Shown: positions 36,097 to 46,659, counted from the first letter of the stretch. The stretch: 64,000 nt of DNA from an uncultured Tenacibaculum sp. (GCA_947492185.1 CANLMR010000001.1:372001-436000), one strand, 5' to 3'. Numbers and translations: made by a program. The notes: generated by a model not told the origin, from the sequence alone.

Positions 36097-36542
36097 GTGT
36101 AAAAGAACAACTTTTCAAAGAGTGTCAACTGTACGTTGAAAAACGTGAGCAAACCATTCGTGAAATTATGTCTTCAAATAAAAAGGCATTACTTTCTGAA
36201 ACAAAAAGTTCAGCAGGAGATAAACATGAAACAGGAAGAGCTATGTTGCAACTAGAAATGGAAAAAGCAAGCCAACAAATTGCGGTAGTTCAACAAATGA
36301 AAGAAGTTTTACATCGAATTAAAACTAGTGAAACTTCAGATGTTGTACGATTAGGAAGTTTGGTTCATACAGATAAAGGAACATATTATTTAACCATAAG
36401 TATAGGAACTGTTTCAGTTGAAAATGAAACCTATTTTATAATTTCTAGTTCTTCTCCAATAGGAAAATTATTGCTAGGAAAAGAAGTGAACGATGTAATT
36501 CAGTTTAACGGAAAACAGATAAAAATTACTCAGATAGCTTAA
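36093..36542 (+). CDS. GreA/GreB-like small protein
   Basis: A 149-residue protein with an N-terminal coiled coil (residues 1-80, heptads of Leu/Met/Gln with LEMEKASQQIAVVQQM) and a C-terminal FKBP-like beta domain: VRLGSLVHTDKGTYYLTISI and SPIGKLLLGKEVNDVIQFNG. The latter matches the GreA/GreB C-terminal motif (SPIGKALLGK...GD). Flavobacterial homologues are often called 3-oxoacyl-ACP synthase, which the sequence does not support. It may modulate RNA polymerase through its secondary channel. The acidic tip residues expected of Gre factors are not obvious. It overlaps the DAO gene by 4 bases and the ABC gene convergently by 17 bases. Confidence 0.72.
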   Translation: MSVKEQLFKECQLYVEKREQTIREIMSSNKKALLSETKSSAGDKHETGRAMLQLEMEKASQQIAVVQQMKEVLHRIKTSETSDVVRLGSLVHTDKGTYYLTISIGTVSVENETYFIISSSSPIGKLLLGKEVNDVIQFNGKQIKITQIA

Positions 36543-37458
36543 ATTCTAAATAGATTTTGGAATCTATTTCTATTGCATTTTGCTGTGATAAGAATATTGG
36601 TTTTCCTTCTAATGTTACTTCTACTAACCAATAACTACCTTTAAAGTAATTCTTTTTTACAATCGTTTTATATTCAGATTTGTCTGTAATTAATATTTGA
36701 TGTGGATACAATAATTTAAGTTTTCCATCAATCTTAATTTCATTTACATCATCAAACAAAGCAGCTACATATTTATGTTTAGGAAATTGATATAATTCAT
36801 TAGGTTTTCCTTGAGCTAAAACAGTATGGTCTTTAATTACAATTAACTGATCAGAAAAAGACAACGCATCACTACCATCGTGCGAGGCAACGATACATGC
36901 AATTTTTTTTTCTTTTAAGTATTGAAACAATTTTCTTCGTAACGAGTTTTTCTTGAAGTTATCAATTTGACTAAAAGGCTCATCTAACAACAATAATTCC
37001 GGTTCTTTAGCCAAAGCTCTTGCAATGGCAACGCGTTGTTGTTGTCCTCCACTTAACGTTTTTACTTTTACATTAGCAAATTCTTCCATTTCAATAACCT
37101 CAAGTAGTTCTTGAGTTCTTTCTTTTGCTTCTTCTGGAAAGAAACGAGATAAAAACTTTGAGATATTTTCTGCTACTGTTGTGAATGGCATTAAATCGAA
37201 GTTTTGAGGAACGTATTTAAAAAAATCCATTCCGGGAACTAAATGGTGCTCTGGACCTAAAATTTGATGATTGTTCCAAAATAATGCGCCTTCGTCTACA
37301 TCCAATAAACCATAAATAATTTTCAATAAAGTTGATTTTCCACAACCACTCTCTCCCATAACACTTAAATGCTCTCCTGGTTTTAAAGAAAGGTTTATAT
37401 TTTCAAGTGTAGGTTTTTCTTTATTGTAAGAAAAAGAAATATTATTTACTTGTAGCAT
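36526..37458 (-). CDS. ABC transporter ATP-binding protein (orphan)
   Basis: A 310-residue ATPase: Walker A GESGCGKSTLLKIIYGLLDV (about residues 35-54), Q loop region KYVPQNFDLMPFTTVAENI, signature LSGGQQQRVAIARALA, Walker B LLLLDEPFSQID and switch histidine IVASHDGSD. The C-terminal 90 residues form a beta-domain (LYPHQILITDKSEYKTIVKK) like the TOBE-type tail of polyamine/iron/molybdate importers. No permease is encoded nearby, so its partner must be elsewhere or it has another role. The reverse-strand gene is monocistronic, ending in overlap with the Gre-like gene. Confidence 0.9.
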   Translation of the reverse strand: MLQVNNISFSYNKEKPTLENINLSLKPGEHLSVMGESGCGKSTLLKIIYGLLDVDEGALFWNNHQILGPEHHLVPGMDFFKYVPQNFDLMPFTTVAENISKFLSRFFPEEAKERTQELLEVIEMEEFANVKVKTLSGGQQQRVAIARALAKEPELLLLDEPFSQIDNFKKNSLRRKLFQYLKEKKIACIVASHDGSDALSFSDQLIVIKDHTVLAQGKPNELYQFPKHKYVAALFDDVNEIKIDGKLKLLYPHQILITDKSEYKTIVKKNYFKGSYWLVEVTLEGKPIFLSQQNAIEIDSKIYLEFKLSE

Positions 37459-37472
37459 GAATACAAAAATAA

Positions 37473-37500
37473 AATAACCGATACTTTCGCATCGGTTATT
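37473..37500 (-). terminator. intrinsic terminator after the M13 peptidase gene
   Basis: AATAACCGAT and ATCGGTTATT pair around an 8-base loop; on the reverse strand it is followed by a short T-rich tract (TTTTATTTTTG). It lies 25 bases past the M13 stop. Confidence 0.8.
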
Positions 37501-37525
37501 CTTAAAAAATATTTTGAGAAATATA

Positions 37526-39613
37526 TTACCAGATTTTAACTCTGTTTTCTGGTTTTAAATACATTTTATCTCCTTCTTTAATATCAAAAGCTTTGTAGAA
37601 AGCATCAACATTTCGTAAAGGCACATATGCTCTAAAGTTTCCTGGAGAATGCGGATCAGTTTTAATCTGATTTTTAATTGCTTCAGGACGAGCTTTAGTT
37701 CTCCAAATTGTTCCCCATGAAAGGAAGAAACGTTGTTCTGGAGTAAATCCATCGATATTATCTGGACGGCCACTCTTGTTTAAGAAAATTTGTAACCCTT
37801 CATAAGCAGCATTAACACCACCTAAATCACCAATATTTTCTCCTAAAGTAAATGTTCCGTTTACATGAACATCATCAATAGCAACTAATGCATCATATTG
37901 CCCAATTAAAGCTTTACCTTCTGCAGTAAATTTCTCTAAATCTTCATCACTCCACCAGTTGTTTAAGTTTCCATCAGCGTCAAAACGAGCTCCAGAATCA
38001 TCAAAACAGTGAGATATTTCATGTCCAATTACAGCACCAATTCCACCATAGTTTACAGCTTCATCAGCTTGGTAGTTGTAAAAAGGTGGTTGTAAGATAG
38101 CAGCAGGAAAAACAATTTCATTATTTACAGGATTAAAATAGGCGTTTACTGTTTGAGGAGACATTCCCCATTCAGTTCTATCAACTGGCTTTCCTAATTT
38201 TGCCATATCTTTATCGTAGTTCCATTTAGAAACATTAATTGCATTTTCGAAATAGCTACCTCCTTCTTTTATACCTTTTACTTGTAAAGCAGAGTAATCT
38301 TTCCATTTGTCTGGGTAAGCTATTTTAACCGTTAACCTATTTAGTTTTTCTAAAGCTTTTTGCTTAGTAGAATCACTCATCCAAGATAATCCTTTGATAC
38401 GCTTTTCAAAACCTAACATTACATTGTCGATCATTTCCTTAGCTTTCTGTTTAGCCTCAGGTGGAAACTTTTTATCAACATATAATTTCCCAAGAGCTTC
38501 ACCAATAGAACCATTTACAGAACCTAATGCTCTTTCAGTTCGAGGTCTTTGTGCTTTAGCACCTCTTAAATCTCTACTATAAAACTCCCAGTTAGCAGTT
38601 TCTAAATCTGTAGATAATAATCCAGCTGCTCCATTAATAGCATTCCAACGTAAAAGAGTTTTCATATCTTCTACAGAACGCTCATTAAAAATTGTGTTAA
38701 ATGCTTTGAAATAATTAGGATCGGTAACAATTACTTTATCAATATTTGCAACTCCAATTCCTTTTAAATGTGCATCCCAATTAATAGCTGGAGCTAATTT
38801 TTGTAACTCTTCAACAGACATAGGATTATACATCTTTCTGGTATCACGCCTATCTTCTTTAGTCATCATTGGCTTTGCTAAACTACCTTCAAAAGCAACA
38901 ACAGTAGCTGCATTTTTTGTAGCTGTAGCTTCATCATCTCCTAGTTTTTGGAACATTTTAGCTACAAAACCTTCATATTTTTTTAATTTTTCTTTGGTAT
39001 CATCATCTTCGTCAACATAGTAATCTCTAGATAACCCAAGTCCACCAGATCCTAAATAACCTGCATTAGTCTTACTATCTTTTAAATCATTAAACACACC
39101 AAATCCGTAGAATGCACCTCCACCATAAGGAGCCATATTGGTAATGTAATCTTCTACATCTTTTTTGGATTTGATTTCAGCAATCTTAGCTAGATAAGGT
39201 TTAAGAGGATCTAAGCCTTGATTATTTCGAGCTACGGTGTCCATAATACTTTCATAATAGTTTACAGCTTTTTGCTGATCACTATCAATTTCATTTCCTT
39301 GAGTATCTTTAATTTTAGGAAAATTACCTTGCTCAATAGCTTCATTTAAAATGACTAATACATCAGCATCTGTTTTTTTACGTAATTCTCCAAAACCACC
39401 CCATCGTGTTCTGTCTGCAGGAATTTCAGTTTTGTCTAACCAACTTCCATTTACATATCTGAAGAAATCATCTGAAGGTTTTACAGATGTATCCATGTTT
39501 TCTAATACAATTCCAGGAATTTTTTCCGCGGTTTCAGCTTTGTCTGTTTTACATGCCATGATACCTAATGAGGCCACAGCACTAAAAAGAAAAACTTTTT
39601 TAAGTGTAATCAT
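37526..39613 (-). CDS. M13 family zinc metallopeptidase lipoprotein
   Basis: A 695-residue neprilysin/PepO-type endopeptidase. It has a signal peptide with lipobox-like end (FSAVASLGIMAC), so it is probably anchored in the cell envelope. The N-terminal Peptidase_M13_N region contains MDTSVKPSDDFFRYVNGSWL. The catalytic domain has the HExxH zinc motif in AVIGHEISHCFDDSG (about residues 528-542), the third zinc ligand in GENIGDLGGV (about residue 590) and the C-terminal VKIW. The length fits the family. It follows the S9 peptidase on the same strand after 13 bases, so the two secreted peptidases may form an operon. Confidence 0.93.
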   Translation of the reverse strand: MITLKKVFLFSAVASLGIMACKTDKAETAEKIPGIVLENMDTSVKPSDDFFRYVNGSWLDKTEIPADRTRWGGFGELRKKTDADVLVILNEAIEQGNFPKIKDTQGNEIDSDQQKAVNYYESIMDTVARNNQGLDPLKPYLAKIAEIKSKKDVEDYITNMAPYGGGAFYGFGVFNDLKDSKTNAGYLGSGGLGLSRDYYVDEDDDTKEKLKKYEGFVAKMFQKLGDDEATATKNAATVVAFEGSLAKPMMTKEDRRDTRKMYNPMSVEELQKLAPAINWDAHLKGIGVANIDKVIVTDPNYFKAFNTIFNERSVEDMKTLLRWNAINGAAGLLSTDLETANWEFYSRDLRGAKAQRPRTERALGSVNGSIGEALGKLYVDKKFPPEAKQKAKEMIDNVMLGFEKRIKGLSWMSDSTKQKALEKLNRLTVKIAYPDKWKDYSALQVKGIKEGGSYFENAINVSKWNYDKDMAKLGKPVDRTEWGMSPQTVNAYFNPVNNEIVFPAAILQPPFYNYQADEAVNYGGIGAVIGHEISHCFDDSGARFDADGNLNNWWSDEDLEKFTAEGKALIGQYDALVAIDDVHVNGTFTLGENIGDLGGVNAAYEGLQIFLNKSGRPDNIDGFTPEQRFFLSWGTIWRTKARPEAIKNQIKTDPHSPGNFRAYVPLRNVDAFYKAFDIKEGDKMYLKPENRVKIW

Positions 39614-39626
39614 GATAAATTATTTG

Positions 39627-41780
39627 TTAAGGTTTGATTTTTTCTGTTTTAGGGTTTGGTAAGTTTTCAAATCCCATATTATATAATGTAAATCCGAAAA
39701 TATCGGCATATTGCTCAATGGTTTTGGCTACAGGAGTACCTGCGCCATGACCAGCGTTTGTTTCTATTCTTATCAAAACAGGATTTTCTCCTTTTTGTTT
39801 ATCTTGAAGTTCAGCGGCAAATTTAAAGCTATGTGCAGGAACAACTCTATCATCGTGATCTCCAGTAGTAACCATGGTTGCAGGATATTCAACTCCATCT
39901 TTTACATTATGAACAGGAGAATAGCCTTTTAAATATTCAAACATTTCTTTATTGTCTTGCGCTGTACCATAATCGTATGCCCAACCTGCTCCTGCAGTAA
40001 ACGTATGGTAACGTAACATATCTAAAACACCAACAGCAGGCAAGGCTACTTTCATTAAATCTGGGCGTTGTGTCATGGTTGCACCAACCAATAAACCACC
40101 GTTTGAACCTCCTCTTACAGCTAAAAATTCAGAAGAAGTATAATTGTTATTGATTAAATATTCTGCAGCAGCAATAAAATCATCAAATACATTTTGCTTT
40201 TGCATCTTAGTTCCAGCAACATGCCATTTTTTACCATATTCTCCACCACCTCTTAAATTAGGAACAGCATATACACCGCCTTGTTCCATCCATACTGCAT
40301 TAGGAATACTAAAACTAGGAGTTAAACTAATATTAAACCCGCCATATCCGTATAAGATAGTTGGATTTTTTCCGTTTAATTCTAAACCTTTTTTATAAGT
40401 AATTATCATAGGAACTTTTGTTCCATCTTTAGAGTTGTAAAATACTTGTTTACTTTCGTAAGCATCAGAATTAAATGAAATGTTTGGTTTCCAGTATAAC
40501 TCGTAAGTTCCTTTTTCTGGGTTGAATTTATATGAAGAACTAGGTGTATTGTAATTAGTGAAAGAAAAATATAATTCTTTAGCATCTTTTTTTCCACCAA
40601 AACCACCTACAGAGCCTACTCCTGGTAATTTGATCTCTCTTATTAATTTTCCGTCATAATCGTACTGAAAAACTTTAGAAACAGCATCCACCATATATTC
40701 TGTAAAAAAGTATCCAGATCCTTTAGAAGGACTTAAAACATTTTTAGTTTCTGCAATAAAATCTTTCCAGTTTTCAGGATTAGGATTAGAAGTATCTACT
40801 GTAACAATCTTTTGATTTGGTGCATTTAAATTGGTAACCAAATATAGTTTAGTTCCTTTGTTATCTATTACATAAGTATCACTTTCGAAATTATCTATTA
40901 TTGTTATAAAACTACTATTAGGTGTAGACAAATCTTTTATGAATAATTTGTTTCCAGAAGTTGAAGTAGAAGCGGTAACTATTAAGTACTTGTCATCATC
41001 AGTTAAATAACCACCTACATATCTATGTTTTTCTTGAGGTGTAGCTCCAAAAATTACTTGATCAGTTTTTTGTGAAGTTCCTAATTTGTGGTAAAATAAT
41101 TTGTGTTGATCGGTTTTTGCAGAAAGCTCACTCCCTTTAGGTTTGTCGTAACTTGAATAATAAAACCCTTCATTACCTTTCCATGAAATTCCTGAAAACT
41201 TCACATCCACTAAAGTGTCTTCTTTTATTTTTTTGGATTCAACATCCATAACAATTATTTTTCTCCAATCACTCCCGCCTTCAGAAATTGAATAAGCAAC
41301 TGTTTTTCCATCTTTTGAAAAACTAACACTACTCATAGAAGTTGTTCCATCTTCTGCAAATGTATTAGGGTCTAAGAAAATTTCTTCTTTTTGTTCTTTA
41401 TTTTTTCTGTATAAAACATAATGGTTTTGTAACCCATCATTTTTATAAAAGTATGTATAATCACCTTCCTGAAAAGGAACACCAACTTTTTCATAATTCC
41501 AAAGTTCAGACAATCTATTTTTAAGTTGTGTTCTATATGGTATTTTATCTAAATAATTAAAGGTAACTTCATTTTCTGCTTTAACCCAGTTTTCAGTTTC
41601 TTCACTTCTATCATCTTCTAACCATCTATAATTATCGGTTACTTCAGTTTCAAAATAAGTGTCAACAACAGGTTGTTTTACTGTTTCAGGATAGTTCAAG
41701 TCAATATTATTTTTAGAAGATTCAGTTTTACAAGCAGTTAAGAGAACTGCTGCAAGTGCAGTTAAGACTAATTGTTTCAT
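39627..41780 (-). CDS. prolyl oligopeptidase family serine peptidase (S9A) lipoprotein
   Basis: A 717-residue serine peptidase with a lipobox signal ([11 protein letters not shown]). The N-terminal seven-bladed beta-propeller starts with [19 protein letters not shown]. The alpha/beta-hydrolase domain has [12 protein letters not shown], the nucleophile motif RGGSNGGLL (Ser about 562), then [14 protein letters not shown] (Asp about 646) and NAGHGAG (His about 678). All three catalytic residues are present. It would cleave short proline-containing peptides in the periplasm or at the surface. It lies upstream of the M13 peptidase on the same strand. Confidence 0.94.
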   Translation of the reverse strand: MKQLVLTALAAVLLTACKTESSKNNIDLNYPETVKQPVVDTYFETEVTDNYRWLEDDRSEETENWVKAENEVTFNYLDKIPYRTQLKNRLSELWNYEKVGVPFQEGDYTYFYKNDGLQNHYVLYRKNKEQKEEIFLDPNTFAEDGTTSMSSVSFSKDGKTVAYSISEGGSDWRKIIVMDVESKKIKEDTLVDVKFSGISWKGNEGFYYSSYDKPKGSELSAKTDQHKLFYHKLGTSQKTDQVIFGATPQEKHRYVGGYLTDDDKYLIVTASTSTSGNKLFIKDLSTPNSSFITIIDNFESDTYVIDNKGTKLYLVTNLNAPNQKIVTVDTSNPNPENWKDFIAETKNVLSPSKGSGYFFTEYMVDAVSKVFQYDYDGKLIREIKLPGVGSVGGFGGKKDAKELYFSFTNYNTPSSSYKFNPEKGTYELYWKPNISFNSDAYESKQVFYNSKDGTKVPMIITYKKGLELNGKNPTILYGYGGFNISLTPSFSIPNAVWMEQGGVYAVPNLRGGGEYGKKWHVAGTKMQKQNVFDDFIAAAEYLINNNYTSSEFLAVRGGSNGGLLVGATMTQRPDLMKVALPAVGVLDMLRYHTFTAGAGWAYDYGTAQDNKEMFEYLKGYSPVHNVKDGVEYPATMVTTGDHDDRVVPAHSFKFAAELQDKQKGENPVLIRIETNAGHGAGTPVAKTIEQYADIFGFTLYNMGFENLPNPKTEKIKP

Positions 41781-41862
41781 GATATATTAGGTTAATCTTT
41801 TCAAAATTAGATTAAAAAAACATAGAAATGTTACAATTTAAGATGTTTTTAACATAAAATGG

Positions 41863-41870
41863 TAGATTTG
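41863..41870 (+). promoter_or_regulatory. candidate -7 box for the thioredoxin gene (TAGATTTG)
   Basis: TAGATTTG matches TAnnTTTG, 53 bases before the thioredoxin ATG; the -33 region is weak. Confidence 0.4.
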
Positions 41871-41922
41871 TAATGTTAAAAAATTATGACGTCTAATTAA
41901 CAAAAACATATTAAACAAAGAA

Positions 41923-42282
41923 ATGACAGAATTATTAACGAAAAGCGAGTTTACTGAGAAAATATTTGATTACGAAAACAAAAAAGAATGGGATTTTCAA
42001 GGAGAGTTACCGGTACTTATTGATTTTTACGCAGATTGGTGCGGACCTTGTAAAATGCTTGCTCCTGTATTAGAACAATTAAGTGAAGAGTATAAAGGAA
42101 AGATAAAAATATATAAAGTAGATACTGAAGCGGAGCAAGAGTTATCTGCTGTGTTTGGTATTCGTAGTATTCCTTCTATGCTCTTTGTACCAGTGGGAGA
42201 AGACCCGCAAATGGCGCATGGAGCCTTACCTAAAAATCAGATAGAACAGATTATAACTGATGTTTTAAAAGTGGCAAAATAA
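41923..42282 (+). CDS. thioredoxin
   Basis: A 119-residue cytoplasmic thioredoxin. The redox motif WCGPC lies in IDFYADWCGPCKMLAPVLEQ (about residues 39-43) and the cis-proline in IRSIPSMLFV. The N-terminal extension of about 15 residues (LLTKSEFTEKIFDYENKKEW) is longer than in E. coli TrxA but usual in Bacteroidota. It reduces protein disulfides, including those of ribonucleotide reductase, whose genes follow after the small-RNA candidate. Confidence 0.93.
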   Translation: MTELLTKSEFTEKIFDYENKKEWDFQGELPVLIDFYADWCGPCKMLAPVLEQLSEEYKGKIKIYKVDTEAEQELSAVFGIRSIPSMLFVPVGEDPQMAHGALPKNQIEQIITDVLKVAK

Positions 42283-42389
42283 ATTTAACCTAATGAGAAT
42301 TAGGGATAAATAAGATAAAAAGATATACAACCTATAAAAGAATAGTTTACCAAACACACAAAAAAACAAACCATTTATACAAAATGCAA

Positions 42390-42419
42390 TTGACAGATTT
42401 AAAGATGTGTATATATTTG
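42390..42419 (+). promoter_or_regulatory. strong Bacteroidota promoter in the thioredoxin-nrdB gap
   Basis: TTG at 42390-42392, then exactly 19 bases, then TATATTTG at 42412-42419: the same arrangement as the RHS operon promoter. No long coding frame starts after it; a strong terminator lies 75 bases downstream. Confidence 0.7.
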
Positions 42420-42424
42420 CGATG

Positions 42425-42529
42425 TACTTTTATGTATTCAACATTTACACAATCATAAATCGTAATATTGGGGATTATTCGAATTATGGAATCAAAAACG
42501 ACGTTTCTCAGACGTCGTTTTTCTTTTTT
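42425..42529 (+). ncRNA. candidate small RNA of about 100 nt
   Basis: The promoter at 42390-42419 predicts transcription from about 42425. At 42494-42522 AAAAACGACGT and ACGTCGTTTTT form a perfect 11-base stem around TTCTCAG, continued by CTTTTTTC. The interval would be a free-standing RNA of about 100 bases with an ATTGGGGATTATTCGAATTA stretch before the terminator. An open frame through the region runs across the terminator and is not convincing. I cannot assign it to a family; 6S-like RNA or another Bacteroidota motif (for example Flavo-1) is possible. The gap 42283-42800 holds nothing else apart from A/T-rich sequence and the nrdB leader. Confidence 0.5.
42494..42522 (+). terminator. intrinsic terminator of the candidate small RNA
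   Basis: Perfect 11-base stem AAAAACGACGT/ACGTCGTTTTT with a 7-base loop and following T-tract. Confidence 0.85.
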
Positions 42530-42748
42530 CTAAACTTTTCTTTTTTAATTTTTCACATTGTTTTTCCTCCTTTCAAGAATCCTAGTAAAATTAACTAGGG
42601 AGCAAAAATTGATAGTTTTAATGTGTTGAAAAACAGATATGTAAAACATTAACCTTCGAATGTTAAAATTTCACGTTTTTTTCATTTTTGTTAAAAACTT
42701 CAAGGAGTTTGTGGAAAAGTAAACCTTTATTTTAGTCTTAAAATTTCC

Positions 42749-42756
42749 AATCTTTG
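42749..42756 (+). promoter_or_regulatory. weak candidate -7 box for nrdB (AATCTTTG)
   Basis: AATCTTTG differs from TAnnTTTG at the first T, and lies 45 bases before the nrdB ATG. It is the best promoter-like element in this leader. Confidence 0.3.
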
Positions 42757-42800
42757 TACTTCGCCCCCACAAGACAAAAAACACGTAATAAAATTATCAG

Positions 42801-43775
42801 ATGGCTACTATTATAGAACCTATTTTACAAGAAAACAAGGACAGATTTGTTATTTTTCCAATTCAGCATGATGACTTATGGGAATGGTATAAAAAACAAC
42901 AGGCATGTTTTTGGACTGCTGAAGAAATAGATTTACACCAAGATTTAGATGATTGGAATAATAAGCTTTCAGATGATGAGCGTTATTTTATTAAACACAT
43001 TCTTGCATTTTTTGCTGCATCTGATGGTATTGTTAATGAAAATTTAGCAGAAAATTTTGTAAATGAAGTTCAATATAGTGAAGCGAAATTTTTCTATGGA
43101 TTTCAAATAATGATGGAGAATATTCATTCTGAAACGTATTCTTTATTAATTGACACTTATATTAAAAATGACGAGGAGAAAAACAAATTATTTAAAGCCA
43201 TAGAAGTTTTTCCAGCAATCAAAAAGAAAGCAGAATGGGCATTAAAGTGGATAGATTCTGATTCTTTTGCAGAAAGATTAATTGCTTTTGCTGCGGTAGA
43301 AGGAATATTCTTCTCAGGATCATTTTGCTCAATATTCTGGTTAAAGAAAAGAGGATTATTACCAGGATTAGCATTTTCTAATGAATTAATTTCTAGAGAT
43401 GAGGGAATGCATTGTGATTTTGCTGTACACTTACACAATAATCATTTAGTAAATAAAGTTTCTAAAGAGAGGATTAAGCACATTATTATTTCCGCTTTAG
43501 ATATTGAAAGAGAATTTATTACAGAATCGTTACCTGTTAGTTTAATAGGAATGAATTCAAAATTAATGACACAATATCTAGAGTTTGTAACAGATAGACT
43601 ATTGCTAGAGTTCGGCTGTGAGAAAGAATATAATGCAACTAATCCTTTTGATTTTATGGAAATGATTTCTTTAGAAGGAAAAACAAATTTCTTTGAAAAG
43701 AGAGTTTCTGAATATCAAAAGGCGGGAGTTAAATCAGGGGGAACAGGCTCAATCAGTTTTGATGCTGATTTTTAA
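42801..43775 (+). CDS. nrdB: class Ia ribonucleotide reductase small subunit
   Basis: A 324-residue R2 subunit that carries the diferric tyrosyl radical for deoxyribonucleotide synthesis. Metal ligands and radical region are visible: DEIYFIKH-like helix [43 protein letters not shown] (ligands Glu and His), and [19 protein letters not shown] ... [14 protein letters not shown] (further Glu/His). The C-terminal [13 protein letters not shown] is the peptide that docks into NrdA. The gene precedes nrdA by 94 bases that contain a small hairpin. Confidence 0.96.
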   Translation: MATIIEPILQENKDRFVIFPIQHDDLWEWYKKQQACFWTAEEIDLHQDLDDWNNKLSDDERYFIKHILAFFAASDGIVNENLAENFVNEVQYSEAKFFYGFQIMMENIHSETYSLLIDTYIKNDEEKNKLFKAIEVFPAIKKKAEWALKWIDSDSFAERLIAFAAVEGIFFSGSFCSIFWLKKRGLLPGLAFSNELISRDEGMHCDFAVHLHNNHLVNKVSKERIKHIIISALDIEREFITESLPVSLIGMNSKLMTQYLEFVTDRLLLEFGCEKEYNATNPFDFMEMISLEGKTNFFEKRVSEYQKAGVKSGGTGSISFDADF

Positions 43776-43822
43776 GGGCTTATAAACATATATAAATATC
43801 AACTAAAACAATTAAAATCTTG

Positions 43823-43838
43823 AGGGAATTTATTCCCT
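43823..43838 (+). promoter_or_regulatory. hairpin between nrdB and nrdA
   Basis: AGGGAAT and ATTCCCT pair around TT; there is no T-tract, so it is unlikely to terminate. It may affect the ratio of nrdB to nrdA mRNA by stability or processing. Confidence 0.4.
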
Positions 43839-43869
43839 TAGGGATAACCTATATAAAACCAAAATTCAT

Positions 43870-46257
43870 ATGTATGTAGTAAAAAGAGACGGGAGAAAGG
43901 AACCTGTGATGTTCGACAAAATCACAGAAAGAGTAAAAAAGATGTGTTACGGATTAAACAAAATAGTTGATCCTGTAAAAGTTGCAATGCGAGTTATTGA
44001 AGGTTTATATGATGGAGTTACCACTTCAGAATTAGACAACTTAGCAGCTGAAGTAGCAGCAACAATGACTACTGCACATCCAGATTATGCTAAATTAGCA
44101 GCAAGAATAGCCGTCTCCAACTTACATAAGAACACAAAAAAGTCGTTCACTGAAACGATGACCGACTTATACGAATATGTAAATCCACGTACAGAAAAAA
44201 AAGCACCATTACTTGCAGATGATGTATATGAAATCATCATGAAGAATGCCGATAAGTTAGACTCAACTATTATTTACAGTAGAGATTTTAATTATGATTA
44301 TTTTGGTTTTAAAACTTTAGAGCGTTCTTATTTATTAAAGTTAAATGGACAGATTGCTGAAAGACCTCAGCAAATGTTAATGCGTGTTTCTATAGGTATT
44401 CATAAAGAAGATATTGACGAAGCGATTGCTACATACGAGTTAATGAGTAAGAAATATTTTACTCATGCTACACCAACATTATTTAATTCTGGAACACCAA
44501 AACCTCAAATGTCATCTTGTTTCTTATTACAAATGCAGGATGATAGTATTGATGGTATTTACAATACATTAAAACAAACAGCAAAAATTTCTCAATCTGC
44601 AGGAGGAATAGGGTTATCTATTCATAATATCCGTGCAACAGGAAGTTATATTGCAGGAACAAATGGAACATCAAATGGAATTGTTCCTATGTTACGTGTA
44701 TTTAACGATACTGCTCGTTATGTAGATCAAGGAGGGGGAAAGCGTAAAGGTTCTTTCGCAATGTATTTAGAGCCTTGGCATGCTGATATTTTTGATTTCC
44801 TTGATTTAAAGAAAAACCATGGTAAGGAAGAAATGCGTGCACGTGATTTATTCTATGCAATGTGGATTTCTGATTTATTCATGAAGCGTGTTCAAGAGGA
44901 TGGAACTTGGACGTTAATGTGTCCTCACGAGTGTCCTCATTTATATGATACGTACGGAGAAGAATTTGAACGTTTATATACAAGCTATGAGCAAGCTGGT
45001 AAAGGTAGAAAAACGATCAAAGCACGTGATTTATGGGAGAAAATCTTAGAATCTCAAATAGAAACAGGTACACCGTACATGTTATATAAAGATGCTGCGA
45101 ACCGTAAGTCTAACCAAAAGAATTTAGGAACTATTCGTTCTTCAAATTTATGTACAGAAATTATGGAATATACAGCAGAAGATGAGGTTGCTGTTTGTAA
45201 CTTAGCATCTATTGCTATTCCAATGTTTGTTGCTGAAGATGAGAATGGGAACAAATTCTTCGATCACCAAAAGTTATTTGATGTAACTAAAAAGGTAATT
45301 AGAAATTTAGATACGGTTATTGATAGAAATTACTATCCAGTTGTAGAAGCTGAAAACTCTAACATGCGTCACCGTCCTGTTGGATTAGGAATTCAAGGGT
45401 TAGCAGATGCGTTTATTATGTTACGTTTACCTTTTACAAGTGAAGAAGCTAAGAAGTTAAACCAAGAGATTTTTGAAACATTATATTTTGCATCTGTAAC
45501 TTCTTCTATGGAAGTAGCAAAAGCAAAAGGAGCATATTCAACTTACGAAGGTTCACCAATGTCGCAAGGAGAATTCCAACACAATATGTGGGGAATTAAA
45601 GATGACGAATTAAGCGGACGTTGGGATTGGAATGCACTACGTAAACAAGTGAAGAAACACGGAGTTAGAAATTCTTTATTAGTTGCTCCAATGCCAACAG
45701 CTTCTACATCTCAAATCTTAGGAAATAATGAAGCTTTTGAACCATATACTTCTAATATTTATACACGTAGAGTATTATCTGGTGAGTTTATTGTTGTAAA
45801 CAAACACTTATTAGAAGACTTAGTTGAATTAGGTTTATGGAATAACGATATGAAAGAAGATATTATGCGTGCAAACGGATCTATTCAACATATTGATATT
45901 ATTCCACAAAATTTAAAAGATTTATATAGAACAGTTTGGGAAATGAGTATGAAAGATATTATCGATATGGCTCGTCATAGAGGATATTTTATCGATCAAT
46001 CTCAATCGTTAAACTTATTTATGAAAGATCCTGATTTTGGAAAATTAACTTCAATGCACTTCTATGCATGGCAGAGTGGTTTAAAAACAGGAATGTATTA
46101 CTTACGTACAAAATCTGCTGTAAACGCAATTCAGTTTACATTATCTAAAGATAAAAAGCAAGAAGAAGATAAGCCAATGAGCCCAGAAGAATTTAAGGCT
46201 ATGGTTGATGCTTCTAAAAATGCAGGACCAGATGACTGTTTAATGTGTGGTTCTTAA
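43870..46257 (+). CDS. nrdA: class Ia ribonucleotide reductase large subunit
   Basis: A 795-residue catalytic R1 subunit reducing NDPs to dNDPs. It starts with an ATP-cone ([16 protein letters not shown]) for allosteric control, so overall activity regulation by dATP is expected. The catalytic barrel has [20 protein letters not shown] with the first active cysteine just before it (MSSCF), [19 protein letters not shown], and the NLCTEIMEY motif with the second cysteine. [20 protein letters not shown] and MPTASTSQI are typical. The C-terminal swinging cysteine pair is in CLMCGS. Complete. Confidence 0.97.
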   Translation: MYVVKRDGRKEPVMFDKITERVKKMCYGLNKIVDPVKVAMRVIEGLYDGVTTSELDNLAAEVAATMTTAHPDYAKLAARIAVSNLHKNTKKSFTETMTDLYEYVNPRTEKKAPLLADDVYEIIMKNADKLDSTIIYSRDFNYDYFGFKTLERSYLLKLNGQIAERPQQMLMRVSIGIHKEDIDEAIATYELMSKKYFTHATPTLFNSGTPKPQMSSCFLLQMQDDSIDGIYNTLKQTAKISQSAGGIGLSIHNIRATGSYIAGTNGTSNGIVPMLRVFNDTARYVDQGGGKRKGSFAMYLEPWHADIFDFLDLKKNHGKEEMRARDLFYAMWISDLFMKRVQEDGTWTLMCPHECPHLYDTYGEEFERLYTSYEQAGKGRKTIKARDLWEKILESQIETGTPYMLYKDAANRKSNQKNLGTIRSSNLCTEIMEYTAEDEVAVCNLASIAIPMFVAEDENGNKFFDHQKLFDVTKKVIRNLDTVIDRNYYPVVEAENSNMRHRPVGLGIQGLADAFIMLRLPFTSEEAKKLNQEIFETLYFASVTSSMEVAKAKGAYSTYEGSPMSQGEFQHNMWGIKDDELSGRWDWNALRKQVKKHGVRNSLLVAPMPTASTSQILGNNEAFEPYTSNIYTRRVLSGEFIVVNKHLLEDLVELGLWNNDMKEDIMRANGSIQHIDIIPQNLKDLYRTVWEMSMKDIIDMARHRGYFIDQSQSLNLFMKDPDFGKLTSMHFYAWQSGLKTGMYYLRTKSAVNAIQFTLSKDKKQEEDKPMSPEEFKAMVDASKNAGPDDCLMCGS

Positions 46258-46278
46258 TTAGAGTTAAATTAAAAGGGA

Positions 46279-46312
46279 AAAAAAGAGGAGTTGAAAGGCT
46301 TCTCTTTTTTGT
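46279..46312 (+). terminator. intrinsic terminator after nrdA
   Basis: AAAAAGAGGAG and CTTCTCTTTTT pair (one G-T wobble) around TTGAAAGG, followed by T and GTTTT. Confidence 0.8.
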
Positions 46313-46332
46313 TTTATATAGAAAATAGATTA

Positions 46333-46659
46333 TTACCTAAACAAATAACGCATTACCAAAATAAAAATCCCAACAATACTTGCTAAGGAAGAGGTAATTA
46401 ATGCAATAAGAACAGTGTCATCTAGCTTAAAACCTGTAGCAGTAGAAAAACCAGCAATTGTTATAATAATAAGAATAGCAGAAGTAAAACTACTTAAAAA
46501 TATAAAGGTCTTAGAAGCGTATTTTTTTCGTTCTTCTCTATCTTGAATCCTATCTGAAACTTCTTGCGCAGTAAGTGCAATATTAGTGTCAAGCTCCAGC
46601 GATTTGAAAGAAGATTTTTCCGATTCTTCTAACAATTCATCTAACTTAGAGTTATGCAC
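46333..46659 (-). CDS. small two-helix membrane protein, candidate toxin of a Panacea pair
   Basis: A 108-residue protein with a charged N-terminal half (EKSSFKSLELDTNIALTAQE; coiled-coil-like QDREERKKYASK) and two C-terminal hydrophobic helices at about residues 50-71 (FIFLSSFTSAILIIITIAGF) and 82-105 (VLIALITSSLASIVGIFILV). It ends in a short arginine-rich tail (MRYLFR). Its gene overlaps the upstream Panacea-domain gene by 8 bases, so it is translated second. Membrane-inserting toxins are known among Panacea-associated toxins; assigning that role here rests on linkage and topology, not on homology. Confidence 0.6.
   Translation of the reverse strand: MHNSKLDELLEESEKSSFKSLELDTNIALTAQEVSDRIQDREERKKYASKTFIFLSSFTSAILIIITIAGFSTATGFKLDDTVLIALITSSLASIVGIFILVMRYLFR

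Noticed and set aside
42407..42598. Forward open frame of 63 codons across the thioredoxin-nrdB gap
   Set aside because: It begins inside the promoter -7 region and reads through a strong terminator hairpin; the sequence is low-complexity with phenylalanine/isoleucine runs.
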